From Roseburia sp. AM59-24XD (GTDB lineage Bacteria > Bacillota > Clostridia > Lachnospirales > Lachnospiraceae), in NCBI RefSeq assembly GCF_003478445.1, contig NZ_QUET01000007.1:61359-125358 (forward strand): a stretch of 64,000 nucleotides of DNA. The letters are read 5' to 3'. The notes under the pieces were generated by a model. That model was not told the origin of the DNA. It saw nothing but the letters and a program-made list of their open reading frames with translations, and searched no databases. Made by a program: the position numbers and the translations under genes. Below are positions 1-8,966 of this stretch, piece after piece (the first letter of the stretch is position 1; every line of letters starts with the position of its first letter).

Positions 1-389
1 TCGGCATCGTCACAGAAGTGAATAAATCCTATGCGAGAGTCCGTTCGATCATTGATGATGAGAGCAGTGTAACCGGATCTTTCTTGAAAACATCGGATAT
101 GTGCTTTGTAAACGGGAATCTGAAGCTGATAGGTAAGGGGATGATCGATATCAGCGGCATCCCGGCAGATGCCGAGGTGAAGGATGGCTACGAGGTTGTT
201 ACCTCACCGGTCAGCGATAAGTACCTTCCGGGGATCCTGATCGGTTATGCCAGAGATATCAAGACGGATTCCTCAAATATCACACAGTCGGCGCATCTGA
301 CACCGGCTGCCGATTTTTCGGGACTTGATATGGTGCTTGTGATCACAGAGGTGAAGGATTCCGGTGATTTGGAGGATATTTTAAATTGA
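1..389 (+). CDS. mreC: Rod shape-determining protein MreC, C-terminal part (cut by window start)
   Basis: The open frame enters from the left edge (codons in phase from base 3) and ends at TGA 387-389, so only about 128 C-terminal residues are present. The opening GIVTEVNKSYARVRSIID and the later GILIGYA are typical of the MreC beta-domain. MreC is a membrane-anchored scaffold of the elongasome that contacts PBP2 and MreD. The next gene overlaps it by four bases and is mreD, which confirms the call. The upstream part, including any transmembrane segment, lies outside the window. Confidence 0.9.
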   Translation, partial: GIVTEVNKSYARVRSIIDDESSVTGSFLKTSDMCFVNGNLKLIGKGMIDISGIPADAEVKDGYEVVTSPVSDKYLPGILIGYARDIKTDSSNITQSAHLTPAADFSGLDMVLVITEVKDSGDLEDILN

Positions 390-928
390 GACGTTATATT
401 TACCTGTTATTGCTGAATATCGTATGCTTTGTGCTTCAGACAACGATGTTCAGGCATCTTCCGCTTGGTGGGGTCGTACCGAATATTCTGATCATGATCA
501 CAGCGGCTTCCGGACTCATGTATGGAAGAAAGCTTGGTATGTTTTCCGGATTTTTGGGTGGTCTTATGATCGATGCGATGTTTAACAGCGTGATCGGTCT
601 GACAATTTTGATCTATTCGTTTATCGGATATGTCAATGGTATGTTAAATAAACTGTACTTCAAGGAAAGATTATATATTCCGGTTATTACGATCGTGCTT
701 AGCGATCTGGCATATGGTGTTTTGTATTATGTGTGTCGTTTTATGCTTCGGGGCAGAATGGACTTTATGTTTTATCTGATGCATGTGATGATTCCGGAGG
801 CGGTGTACACACTGATCATCGGAGTGCCGATCTACCTTCTGATGCGGCAGATCAAGGAGCATTTCAAACCGGAGGAGCATGTTTCGCTGGAGGAGCATGT
901 GGAGATGGATCGGGAGAAGGCTATCTGA
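386..928 (+). CDS. mreD: Rod shape-determining membrane protein MreD
   Basis: A 180-residue, very hydrophobic protein with about five membrane segments, the usual size for MreD. The likely start is TTG at 386, overlapping the mreC stop (TTGA), with a GGAGG about 11 bases upstream, so it is translationally coupled. MreD links MreC to the elongation machinery. The gene lies between mreC and PBP2, the canonical order. The acidic C-terminal tail carries a short EEHVSLEEHVEM repeat. Confidence 0.9.
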   Translation: MRRYIYLLLLNIVCFVLQTTMFRHLPLGGVVPNILIMITAASGLMYGRKLGMFSGFLGGLMIDAMFNSVIGLTILIYSFIGYVNGMLNKLYFKERLYIPVITIVLSDLAYGVLYYVCRFMLRGRMDFMFYLMHVMIPEAVYTLIIGVPIYLLMRQIKEHFKPEEHVSLEEHVEMDREKAI

Positions 929-952
929 TTTCGGTGAAAGGAGAGAAGAAAC

Positions 953-3811
953 GTGTTAGACACTTTGAAGGATTATATCAAAGCATTTTTCAATTCAAGA
1001 TTGCTGCCGGTTACGGTTGTTTTTATGCTTCTTTTTTCCATTCTGATCAATCGTATGTTTGAACTTCAGATCGTGGACAGAGACAGTATTATCGCAAGTG
1101 GTGCGAGCAATACCATCAAGGAAAAGGATATCAAGGCGACCCGCGGTAACATTTATGACTGTAACGGAACACTTCTTGCCTATAACAAGCTGTCTTATAA
1201 TATCGTATTTTCGGAGACCTCCAAGCTGACGGGTATGACGGACGAAGAGAAGAACACGATGATCTACCGTCTGCTTTATATCTTAAAGAAGCATGGTAGT
1301 GAGCTTTCTGTGGATTATTATCTGGCGTATGATCACGGCAAGCTGCAGTATCAGGTGGAGGGAAGCTCTCTGGAGCGTTATCTGGCGGATGCATACTCTG
1401 TGCAGAACGGCGTGAAGGCACTGACACAGGAGCAGAAGGATACGACGCCGCAGGCGATGTATGATTATCTCATTAAGAAGTTTGAGATTGCGGAAACTTA
1501 TGATAAGGATACGGCGATCGATATTCTGGCGGTGCGTTATGCGATGTTTATCAACCGTTATGCGAAGTTTCAGGACATCATTCTTGCCAAGAACGTCGAT
1601 GAGAAGACAGTGGCGGCTGTCAAAGAGAACAGTGAACTTTTGCCGGGTGTTGACATTGATCAGAACACCTCTCGTGTTTATAAGAAGAGTAAGTATTTTG
1701 CACATATGCTCGGTTATACCGGTTCCATCTCAGCGGAGAAGCTGGAGGAACTGAATAAAGAGAACAAGGAATCTATTTATTCCGTAGATGATCAGATCGG
1801 TATTTCCGGCCTTGAGAGCACCTATGAGGATTATCTGCGCGGAACAAAGGGAAGCCGTGAGATTACGGTCGATGGTGGAACGAGCCGTATTATCTCTGAG
1901 AAGACAACGAAGGATCCGGTTGCAGGAAATGATCTGTATCTGACGATCGATGCAAAGCTGCAGGAGGAGTGCTATCATCTTCTGGAGGAGCGGATCGCCG
2001 GTATTCTGATCGCTAATATCAATAACAGTATGGACGCCGGAACAAGAGGGCATTCCACGAAGGACATCAAGGTACCGATCTACGATGTGTACAATGCGAT
2101 CATCCAGAATAACATTGTCAATGTGGAGCGTTTTACGGATGAGGATGCTTCCTCGCTGGAGAAGGCAACCTTAAAAAAATACAAAGCCAAAAAGAAAACA
2201 ATCGTGCGCAAAATCCGACACCTTCTGGCAGCGGACAGCACGGCATCGGCAAAGACTCTTTCTTCCGATATGAATGATTTTCTGGATGCTTTTTATTCCA
2301 TATTAAAAGATAATTCAATCGTCATTACAAATAGCAGTGATTCTGACAGCTCCCGGAAAGCAGTGGATACATCGGATGCCACATACAAAAGCTACGCCAA
2401 CGGATCACTCAGCCTGAGCAAGTATCTGCAGTATGCAATTTCACAGCAGTGGATCGATCTGGACAAGCTGGATATCGGGAACGACTTTTATAGTACACAG
2501 GAAATTTACAAAAAACTGGTTGACTATGGTATCAATTTATTAGAAAATGATACTGCGTTTACAAAAATGATTTACAGTTACATGATCTATCATTATGAGC
2601 TGTCAGGCAGAGATATCTGTCTGCTCCTGTTTGATCAGGGTGACATAAAGTATAATGCACAGGAATATAATCAGGTGCGTCAGGGAATTACATCACCGTA
2701 TTCCTTCCTGATCCGCAAGATCAAGAAGCTTGAGATCACACCGGGACAGCTCGGACTGGATCCGTGCTCCGGTTCCATTATCATAACTGATGTCAATACC
2801 GGTGATGTCAAGGCGATGGTGACATATCCGAGCTACGATAATAACAAGATGGCGAATCAGGTGGATTCGGATTACTTTTACACATATCTGAAGGACAGTA
2901 CGGCGTCACCGCTTTTGAACCGACCGACCCAGCAGGAGATCGCACCGGGTTCCACCTTCAAAATGGTTACCTCTGTGGCTTCCCTGCAGGAGGGAGTGAT
3001 CTCGCCAAGCAGTACGGTTTACGACACGGTCAGCTTCACAAAGGCACCGTCTTACGGTTCTCCACGCTGCTGGAGCAGTTCTTCTCATGGTAATCTGACT
3101 GTGGCGGGAGCTCTGGAGCATTCCTGTAACGTGTTTTTCTATGAAATGGGATATCGTCTCGGCAATGGTCATAATGGCAGAGTCAATGACAGCGGCGGAC
3201 TTGCCCGTTTGAAGAAATATGCAGATATGTTTGGTCTGACCGACAAGTCCGGTGTTGAGATCACGGAGTCATCACCTCACTTTTCGACATCAGATATCAT
3301 TCGTTCTGCGATCGGACAGGGTAGTCATGCGTATGCACCGATCCAGCTGGCAAGATATGTGACAACGATCGCCAACAGCGGAACCTGTTATGATCTGACG
3401 CTTGTGGATAAGATCAAGGACGTTAATGGCAAGACGATACTCAACAATTCTGCAAAGGTCCGCAATAAAGTCAATGTTGCGCAGTCAACCTGGCAGAGTG
3501 TACACAACGGTATGTACCGGGTGGTAAACGGTGCACAGCATGGAAGTATATTTGCCGGCATGAAGAAGAAATTCGCCGGAAAGACAGGTACGGCACAGCA
3601 GAATACACTGCATCCGAACCATGCATATTTCCTGTCCTACGGACCATATGAGAATCCGAAGATCTCCGTAAGCTGTGTAATACCAAACGGATATACATCA
3701 ACCTATGCGATGGAATGCGCAAGGGATGTCTATAAATATTACTTTGGCGGTAAGAAACTGTCCGGAGGCAAGGCAACCTCGGTTGCACATTATGCAGGAA
3801 CAAACGATTAA
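953..3811 (+). CDS. mrdA: Penicillin-binding protein 2 (elongasome transpeptidase), long clostridial form
   Basis: Class B PBP that cross-links peptidoglycan during elongation, as partner of RodA. It starts at GTG 953 behind AAAGGAG. One N-terminal membrane helix (about residues 17-37) precedes the dimerisation domain. The transpeptidase motifs are complete: STFK at 667-670, SCN at 724-726 and KTG at 877-879. At 952 residues it is about 300 longer than enterobacterial PBP2. Most of the excess is a hydrophilic insert at roughly residues 350-595, between the dimerisation and catalytic domains. Cys706, His712 and Cys725 around the SxN motif resemble the zinc site described for clostridial PBP2/SpoVD; that is inferred from spacing only. 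Confidence 0.93.
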   Translation: MLDTLKDYIKAFFNSRLLPVTVVFMLLFSILINRMFELQIVDRDSIIASGASNTIKEKDIKATRGNIYDCNGTLLAYNKLSYNIVFSETSKLTGMTDEEKNTMIYRLLYILKKHGSELSVDYYLAYDHGKLQYQVEGSSLERYLADAYSVQNGVKALTQEQKDTTPQAMYDYLIKKFEIAETYDKDTAIDILAVRYAMFINRYAKFQDIILAKNVDEKTVAAVKENSELLPGVDIDQNTSRVYKKSKYFAHMLGYTGSISAEKLEELNKENKESIYSVDDQIGISGLESTYEDYLRGTKGSREITVDGGTSRIISEKTTKDPVAGNDLYLTIDAKLQEECYHLLEERIAGILIANINNSMDAGTRGHSTKDIKVPIYDVYNAIIQNNIVNVERFTDEDASSLEKATLKKYKAKKKTIVRKIRHLLAADSTASAKTLSSDMNDFLDAFYSILKDNSIVITNSSDSDSSRKAVDTSDATYKSYANGSLSLSKYLQYAISQQWIDLDKLDIGNDFYSTQEIYKKLVDYGINLLENDTAFTKMIYSYMIYHYELSGRDICLLLFDQGDIKYNAQEYNQVRQGITSPYSFLIRKIKKLEITPGQLGLDPCSGSIIITDVNTGDVKAMVTYPSYDNNKMANQVDSDYFYTYLKDSTASPLLNRPTQQEIAPGSTFKMVTSVASLQEGVISPSSTVYDTVSFTKAPSYGSPRCWSSSSHGNLTVAGALEHSCNVFFYEMGYRLGNGHNGRVNDSGGLARLKKYADMFGLTDKSGVEITESSPHFSTSDIIRSAIGQGSHAYAPIQLARYVTTIANSGTCYDLTLVDKIKDVNGKTILNNSAKVRNKVNVAQSTWQSVHNGMYRVVNGAQHGSIFAGMKKKFAGKTGTAQQNTLHPNHAYFLSYGPYENPKISVSCVIPNGYTSTYAMECARDVYKYYFGGKKLSGGKATSVAHYAGTND

Positions 3812-3843
3812 GATATCTATTGTACAAGAACAGGAGCAATGAT

Positions 3844-4560
3844 ATGGACAATATAGTAAAAATAACCGGATCCAAATCAGGAATCATATTGAGACTGGAT
3901 CCGGAGGCAGATTGGGACAGCATCGTAAAAGATGTGGCGGAGAAGTTTAAGTCCTCCGCACAGTTCTGGGGGGATGCCAAGAAAGCAATTGCATTTCAGG
4001 GGCGCGAGCTCGATGAGAAGCAGCAGGATGAAATCCTTGCAACGATTCAGGATAACTGTGAGCTTCAGATCGTGTGCGTGCTTGATGAGAATCCGGAGAG
4101 AGAGGCTGCCTTTGCAAAGGCTCTCCAGCAGGAGAAATCAGGAAGTGCGTCTGCGGTGGCAGAGAAAACTGCAGCCAATATGCTTCAGAACGATAATGGC
4201 ACCGGTTTCTTTTTCAAGGGAAATCTTCGTTCCGGTCAGGTGCTGGATGTTGAGACGAGCATTATCATTCTGGGAGATGTCAATAACGGTGCAAAGGTGA
4301 TCTCCAAGGGAAATGTGATCATTCTCGGATCCCTGAAGGGAAATGTTTTTGCCGGTTCTGCTGGAAATGTTGACGCATTTGTGATAGCCTTAGATATGAA
4401 ACCGGTACAGATACGTATTGCGGACACGATCGCAAGATCGCCGGACGAGTCTCCGCGCCGTTCCAAGACGAAGGAGACCAGAATAGCATTTTGGGAGGAT
4501 GGCAATATTTATATTGAGCCGCTTGACAAGGATGTTATGAGTGACATACGTCTGTCATAA
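3844..4560 (+). CDS. minC: Septum site-determining protein MinC
   Basis: Inhibitor of FtsZ polymerisation that acts with MinD to block polar division. The C-terminal half (about residues 115-215) is the right-handed beta-helix MinC domain, with repeats such as IIILGDVNNGAKVISKGN and VIILGSLKGNVFAG. An N-terminal alpha/beta domain precedes it. The frame is open from TTG 3820, but ATG 3844 with AGGAG eight bases upstream is the better start, giving 238 residues. It is the first gene of a minC-minD-minE run, which makes the assignment firm. Confidence 0.93.
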   Translation: MDNIVKITGSKSGIILRLDPEADWDSIVKDVAEKFKSSAQFWGDAKKAIAFQGRELDEKQQDEILATIQDNCELQIVCVLDENPEREAAFAKALQQEKSGSASAVAEKTAANMLQNDNGTGFFFKGNLRSGQVLDVETSIIILGDVNNGAKVISKGNVIILGSLKGNVFAGSAGNVDAFVIALDMKPVQIRIADTIARSPDESPRRSKTKETRIAFWEDGNIYIEPLDKDVMSDIRLS

Positions 4561-4647
4561 CACATGAGAGACGGTATTATTTGGAAATGTAACTGCAGAC
4601 TGGCAGTGCATCATAGACTAACACTTTAAAATTAGGAGGAAATAAAA

Positions 4648-5436
4648 ATGGGAGAGGTTATTGTAATCACATCCGGAAAAGGCGGCGTTGGTAAGACAAC
4701 GACCACAGCCAATGTTGGAACCGGACTTGCCATGATGGGAAAGAAGGTTGTTCTGATCGATACAGATATAGGACTTCGTAATCTTGACGTGATCATGGGA
4801 TTAGAGAATCGTATCGTTTACAATCTGGTTGACGTTGTGGAAAATAACTGCCGCATTAAGCAGGCTCTGATCAAGGATAAGCGTTACCCGAACCTTTATC
4901 TGCTGCCATCTGCACAGACAAAGGACAAGACCGCAGTAACACCGGAGCAGATGAAGAAGCTGGCGGATGAATTAAAGGAAGAGTTTGATTACATACTGAT
5001 GGATTGTCCGGCAGGAATCGAGCAGGGATTCAAGAACGCCATTGCCGGTGCTGACCGTGCTCTGGTCGTAACAACACCGGAGGTATCCGCTGTCCGTGAT
5101 GCAGATCGTATCATCGGTCTTCTCGAGGCCAATGAGATCGGACAGACACATCTTATTGTAAACCGTCTTCGTGTTGATATGGTAAAGAGCGGCGATATGA
5201 TGTCCAGCGATGATGTTGTGGACATTCTGGCGGTTGATCTGATCGGTGTAGTTCCGGATGATGAACATATCGTTATTTCTGCCAATAACGGTGAGCCGCT
5301 TGTAGGCTCTGACTGCATGGCAGGACAGGCTTATATGAATATTTGTAAGCGAATCATCGGTGAGCAGGTAGATTTTACGGATTTTGACGCTAAGAAGGGA
5401 TTATTCCAGAAGCTGGCAGCTATATTAAAGAAATAA
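4648..5436 (+). CDS. minD: Septum site-determining ATPase MinD
   Basis: Membrane-cycling ParA/Mrp-type ATPase that recruits MinC. The deviant Walker A motif is intact (SGKGGVGKTTTTANVG near residue 10), together with DTDIGLRNLD and the DCPAGIE switch. The C-terminus (FQKLAAILKK) is the expected short amphipathic membrane-targeting helix. Length is 262 residues, normal for MinD. AGGAGG lies just upstream of the ATG. MinC precedes it and MinE follows. Confidence 0.97.
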   Translation: MGEVIVITSGKGGVGKTTTTANVGTGLAMMGKKVVLIDTDIGLRNLDVIMGLENRIVYNLVDVVENNCRIKQALIKDKRYPNLYLLPSAQTKDKTAVTPEQMKKLADELKEEFDYILMDCPAGIEQGFKNAIAGADRALVVTTPEVSAVRDADRIIGLLEANEIGQTHLIVNRLRVDMVKSGDMMSSDDVVDILAVDLIGVVPDDEHIVISANNGEPLVGSDCMAGQAYMNICKRIIGEQVDFTDFDAKKGLFQKLAAILKK

Positions 5437-5512
5437 GTTTCATATTCAATAAACAGGATAAATTCGCTGTCTGCCGGGTGTTCCGGTCTGTCAGCGTAGA
5501 TGGAGGTTTGGA

Positions 5513-5806
5513 ATGGGTTTTTTCTCAAATTTTTTTAAGAGTGACGTAAAGAGCGGAGAAACCGCTAAGAATCGTCTGAAGGTAGCCATCACCTCTGATC
5601 GGGCAGTATGCTCGCCGGAAATCATGGAACAGATGAAGAACGAGATCATTCAGGTTATTTCAAAGTATGTGGAGATTGATGTGGATGGTCTTGATATCAA
5701 AGTGAAGCAGATGGAGCTTGAGGATGGTTCAACACCGGTGAATGCGGTTATGGCGAATATCCCGATCAAGGGTTCCAGAAATTTTAGAAGATCACAGCAG
5801 CATTGA
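5513..5806 (+). CDS. minE: Cell division topological specificity factor MinE
   Basis: A 97-residue protein whose position after minD and overall pattern fit MinE: an N-terminal MGFFSNFFK membrane-binding segment, the AKNRLKVAITSDR MinD-interacting region, and a C-terminal beta-rich topological domain. MinE stimulates MinD ATP hydrolysis and drives Min oscillation. GGAGG stands seven bases before the ATG. Having MinE as well as a DivIVA-like protein (12086) in the same region means both Min-positioning strategies are encoded nearby. Confidence 0.92.
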   Translation: MGFFSNFFKSDVKSGETAKNRLKVAITSDRAVCSPEIMEQMKNEIIQVISKYVEIDVDGLDIKVKQMELEDGSTPVNAVMANIPIKGSRNFRRSQQH

Positions 5807-5822
5807 GAGGAAGTAGACATAC

Positions 5823-7043
5823 ATGTTAAACAGATTAAAGCAATATGATTGGCGCAATTTTAACTATTCTCTGGTCATCATTGTTGTAATTTTGTGTCTG
5901 GTTAGCGCATTTACTTTGAAGCTGGCAGGCGGCGTAGAAAAGGGAGCCGGCTATATGAGAGGGCAGCTCATAGGTATGGTAATGGGGTTATTTATAGTTG
6001 CTTTTTTGTCGGTCCTGGATTATCATTTTATATGTAGATTTGTCGCGATCTATTTTGTGTTTGGTGTTGTTCTGGTTCTTCTGACGAAGATCCCGGGCAT
6101 CGGAACGGATCTTGATACCGGGTCGACCAGATGGATCCGTATCGGGAGTCTGACCTTTCAGCCGTCAGAGCTTCTCAAAATCATATTTATCCTGACGCTG
6201 GCTACGTTGTTTTGCAAGATCAGGAAGCAGTTAGATCAGTTTAAGGCGGTCATATGGATCGTGCTTATAACCCTTCCGGCGTTTGGCGCGATCGTGATAC
6301 AGCCGGATCTGTCATCAAGTCTTGTTATTTTGTTTGTGATGGCGGTCATGACATTTGTGGCAGGTCTTTCCTACCGTGTGTTGGTGCCGATCATTTCTAT
6401 CGGACTTCCGGTGACGCTGATTCTGTACTGGTATGTGCAGCAGCCCCACAATCTGTTGCTACAGGGATATCAGTATGACCGTGTCTTTGCGTTCAAGAAT
6501 CAGGATTCTACCGTGAAGCGTATTGTCGATCTGAACAGACAGCAGAAGTCCTCAGTCAATGCAATCGCAGAAGGTGGATTGTATGGCAAGTTTTTGAAGG
6601 ATGGTGCGAGAGCCGGCAGTTCAAGAGCATATTCCAGTGTATCGATCCGGGAGAGTGATTTTATCTGGAGCGTTATTTCAGAGGAATTTGGTTTTCTGGG
6701 ATGCTGTCTTGTATTGCTTTTGTTTGGCATTTTGATCTTTAAGTGTTTCCGTGTGGCAAGCAAGGCACAGGATTTTCTGGGAATGTTGATCGCGGTTGGG
6801 GTGTCTGCGATGTTTATGTTCCAGGTGTTTAGCAATATTTGCGTTGTGACATTTCTTTTTCCGAATACCGGTCTGCCGCTGCCGTTCTTAAGTAACGGTT
6901 TGAGTTCAATGATGTCATCGATGATCGGTATAGGGCTTGTTATCAATATAGGCATACAGCCTGCCAAAACGAAAAAGGGTGGTTTTACCATGCGAAAGGC
7001 TTATTCAGATATGGACGATGTTGACATCGATTTCAGTTTGTAG
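5823..7043 (+). CDS. rodA: Peptidoglycan glycosyltransferase RodA (SEDS family)
   Basis: A 406-residue polytopic membrane protein of the FtsW/RodA/SpoVE family, which polymerises lipid II into glycan strands in complex with PBP2. Diagnostic segments include GSTRWIRIGSLTFQPSEL, the loop with IQPDLSSSLVILF, ESDFIWSVISEEFGFLG and FPNTGLPLPFLSNG. The context with mreCD and PBP2 favours RodA over FtsW or SpoVE. It begins 16 bases after minE, so it is probably co-transcribed. Confidence 0.93.
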   Translation: MLNRLKQYDWRNFNYSLVIIVVILCLVSAFTLKLAGGVEKGAGYMRGQLIGMVMGLFIVAFLSVLDYHFICRFVAIYFVFGVVLVLLTKIPGIGTDLDTGSTRWIRIGSLTFQPSELLKIIFILTLATLFCKIRKQLDQFKAVIWIVLITLPAFGAIVIQPDLSSSLVILFVMAVMTFVAGLSYRVLVPIISIGLPVTLILYWYVQQPHNLLLQGYQYDRVFAFKNQDSTVKRIVDLNRQQKSSVNAIAEGGLYGKFLKDGARAGSSRAYSSVSIRESDFIWSVISEEFGFLGCCLVLLLFGILIFKCFRVASKAQDFLGMLIAVGVSAMFMFQVFSNICVVTFLFPNTGLPLPFLSNGLSSMMSSMIGIGLVINIGIQPAKTKKGGFTMRKAYSDMDDVDIDFSL

Positions 7044-7090
7044 CATATTTTACAGGAGAAGGCAGAAAAATTATTTGGAGGGGTGAACAA

Positions 7091-7498
7091 ATGAACATTG
7101 GATTGATTGCACATGATGCAAAGAAAATATTGATGCAGAATTTCACGATCGCGTATCGCGGGATTCTGAGCAAGCATGAGATTTATGCTACCGGTACGAC
7201 CGGACGTCTGATCGAGGAAGTGACGAATCTGACGGTGCATAAGTATCTTGCGGGTCATCTGGGAGGAGAACAGCAGCTTGCATCCCAGATCGAGCATAAT
7301 CAGATTGATATGGTGATCTTTCTGAGAGATCCGCAGTCACCAAAGTCCCATGAGCCGGATGTGATGAATGTGATCCATCTTTGCGATACCTACAACATTC
7401 CGTTTGCAACCAATCTGGCAACGGCAGAGCTGTTGGTAAAGGCTCTGGAGCATGGAGATCTTGAGTGGCGCGAAGTCATTAAAAAAGAAGAGGAATAG
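7091..7498 (+). CDS. mgsA: Methylglyoxal synthase
   Basis: Converts dihydroxyacetone phosphate to methylglyoxal and phosphate, a bypass of lower glycolysis when phosphate is short. The 135-residue protein has the family layout: IGLIAHDAKK at the N-terminus, the phosphate-binding ATGTTGRLIEE, HLGGEQQLA, and the conserved IFLRDPQ segment with a downstream HEPDV. GGAGG precedes the ATG. It follows rodA by 47 bases on the same strand, and the next gene begins about 4 bases after its stop. Confidence 0.95.
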   Translation: MNIGLIAHDAKKILMQNFTIAYRGILSKHEIYATGTTGRLIEEVTNLTVHKYLAGHLGGEQQLASQIEHNQIDMVIFLRDPQSPKSHEPDVMNVIHLCDTYNIPFATNLATAELLVKALEHGDLEWREVIKKEEE

Positions 7499-7502
7499 TT
7501 CT

Positions 7503-8519
7503 GTGAATAGAAAAAGATACAACAAATCCGGAATCAAGGGAATACCTGCTGTGTGTGTTATTCTGACGATGCTTGTCTGTTGTGGGATCATGGCAGGCTG
7601 CAGTGTAGATACTGTTCCGGTATCAGATACTCAGACAGCGTATCAGGGAGAGGCAGACAGTACGGATACCGCCTCCTCACAGGAGGAAGGATATCTGTCA
7701 AAGGATATCTGTGTTATCCCCAAGAAAAAGAATATTGCTACGGATGCGGCGATCACGGCAGATGCAGCACTGCTGATCGATGATACCCGCAATAAGGCAC
7801 TTTATGCCCAGAATATTTATGCCAGTGAGTATCCGGCAAGTGTTTCCAAGATTGCAACGGCACTGATGACATTTAAGTATGCGAAATTCGATGATACGGT
7901 GACGATCAGCTATAATGCATCCCATGTGACAGAACCCGGCGCCAGATTATGCGGCTTTAAAGAAGGCGATAAAATTTCCGTGAAGGATCTTTTATACGGT
8001 ATGATGGTGTATTCCGGCAATGATGCGGCGGTTGCGCTCGCAGAGCATATTTCCGGTTCTGAGACGGATTTTGCGGCTGAGATGAATCAGGAGATGGTGG
8101 CGATCGGAGCCAGCGGAACCCATTTTGTCAATGCGAGCGGTCTTCATGATGATCAGCATTATACGACAGCGTATGATCTTTATCTGATTTTTCATGAGCT
8201 GTTAAAATACGACGATTTTAAAGAGCTTTTACAGTGTACGAAGTATACTGCCGAATGGACGGATGCACAGGGCAAGAAGCAGAGTCTTGATATCACGTCA
8301 ACCGATCCTTATCTGACCGGGTCCAGGCAGGCACCGAAACCGCTTACGGTGATCGGAGGGAAGAGCGGAACTACGATCAAGGCGGGTTCCTGTCTGATCA
8401 TGTATTCGCAGGACAAAAAGAACCGGGATTATATTTCAGTGATTTTGAAGGCAGATTCATCATATTCCATGTATACACAGATGAATCATATGCTTGAATA
8501 TGTAAAGAGAGGAAAATGA
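7503..8519 (+). CDS. D-alanyl-D-alanine carboxypeptidase, lipoprotein form (S11 family)
   Basis: Serine DD-carboxypeptidase predicted to remove the terminal D-Ala of peptidoglycan stem peptides outside the cell. Motifs are SVSK (nucleophile Ser), SGN, and KSG in place of the usual KTG. The N-terminus has a hydrophobic stretch ending in a lipobox-like GIMAGC, so it is probably a lipoprotein. I prefer GTG 7503, behind AGAGGA, giving 338 residues. The longer frame from ATG 7452 would overlap mgsA by 47 bases. It is one of three S11 paralogues in the window. Confidence 0.88.
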   Translation: MNRKRYNKSGIKGIPAVCVILTMLVCCGIMAGCSVDTVPVSDTQTAYQGEADSTDTASSQEEGYLSKDICVIPKKKNIATDAAITADAALLIDDTRNKALYAQNIYASEYPASVSKIATALMTFKYAKFDDTVTISYNASHVTEPGARLCGFKEGDKISVKDLLYGMMVYSGNDAAVALAEHISGSETDFAAEMNQEMVAIGASGTHFVNASGLHDDQHYTTAYDLYLIFHELLKYDDFKELLQCTKYTAEWTDAQGKKQSLDITSTDPYLTGSRQAPKPLTVIGGKSGTTIKAGSCLIMYSQDKKNRDYISVILKADSSYSMYTQMNHMLEYVKRGK

Positions 8520-8532
8520 TCCTCTCTTTTTC
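8504..8532 (+). terminator. Rho-independent terminator after the first DD-carboxypeptidase
   Basis: Ten-base stem (AAAGAGAGGA paired with TCCTCTCTTT) followed by a T run. The left arm overlaps the last codons of the gene. It closes the transcription unit that starts upstream of mreC. A second short hairpin without a T run (GGAATTGC/GCAATTCC, 8573-8591) lies between this and the convergent DUF378 gene. Confidence 0.8.
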
Positions 8533-8619
8533 AGTGCATTGAAAAGTGACGTAACGCAGCGAAATGCCATCGGGAATTGCAAAGCAATTCCTGAAAATTA
8601 AAACATTTGTTTGGCTTTT

Positions 8620-8820
8620 TTACATTGCGGAGCGGATCCGGCCGAAGTAACTGAGGGCATATAAACCGCTAAGTCCCACCGCTGCGTAGATGATCCTTGA
8701 AAACATACTCATATTTCCGAAGATCACGCGGACAAGATCGAACTGGAAAAATCCGATAAGCCCCCAGTTTACAGCACCGATGATGATGAGTACAAGGATA
8801 ATATAATCTAATGTTTTCAT
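8620..8820 (-). CDS. DUF378 family small membrane protein
   Basis: A 66-residue protein with two membrane helices, starting MKTLDYIILVLIIIGAVNWG, which is characteristic of DUF378 (YuzA-like) proteins; function unknown. The frame is open further upstream (to 8862), but ATG 8820 with AAAGG upstream matches the family start. It is a single-gene unit convergent with the DD-carboxypeptidase and divergent from the HlyD-like gene. Confidence 0.85.
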   Translation of the reverse strand: MKTLDYIILVLIIIGAVNWGLIGFFQFDLVRVIFGNMSMFSRIIYAAVGLSGLYALSYFGRIRSAM

Positions 8821-8898
8821 AAAACACCATGCCTTTCTGTATCCGATTAATGATACATCCATAGCATTCCCATGTCGTAGAAATTCTATGCACTTATC

Positions 8899-8927
8899 TT
8901 GTCAAAATCAGAAAAAAAAGCTATAAT
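8899..8927 (+). promoter_or_regulatory. Probable sigma-A promoter of the HlyD-like/sepF unit
   Basis: TTGTCA at 8899 and TATAAT at 8922 with a 17-base spacer, about 40 bases before the GTG start of the next gene. Confidence 0.7.
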
Positions 8928-8966
8928 AAAAAGGTTAAAACAGCCAGATTCGGAAGGAGGGATTTT

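Noticed and set aside
733..1062. 109-codon frame bridging mreD and PBP2
   Set aside because: It overlaps two well-supported genes in another frame and has no recognisable domain.
8573..8591. Second terminator between 8519 and 8620
   Set aside because: The eight-base hairpin has no T run on either strand, so it is mentioned but not called.
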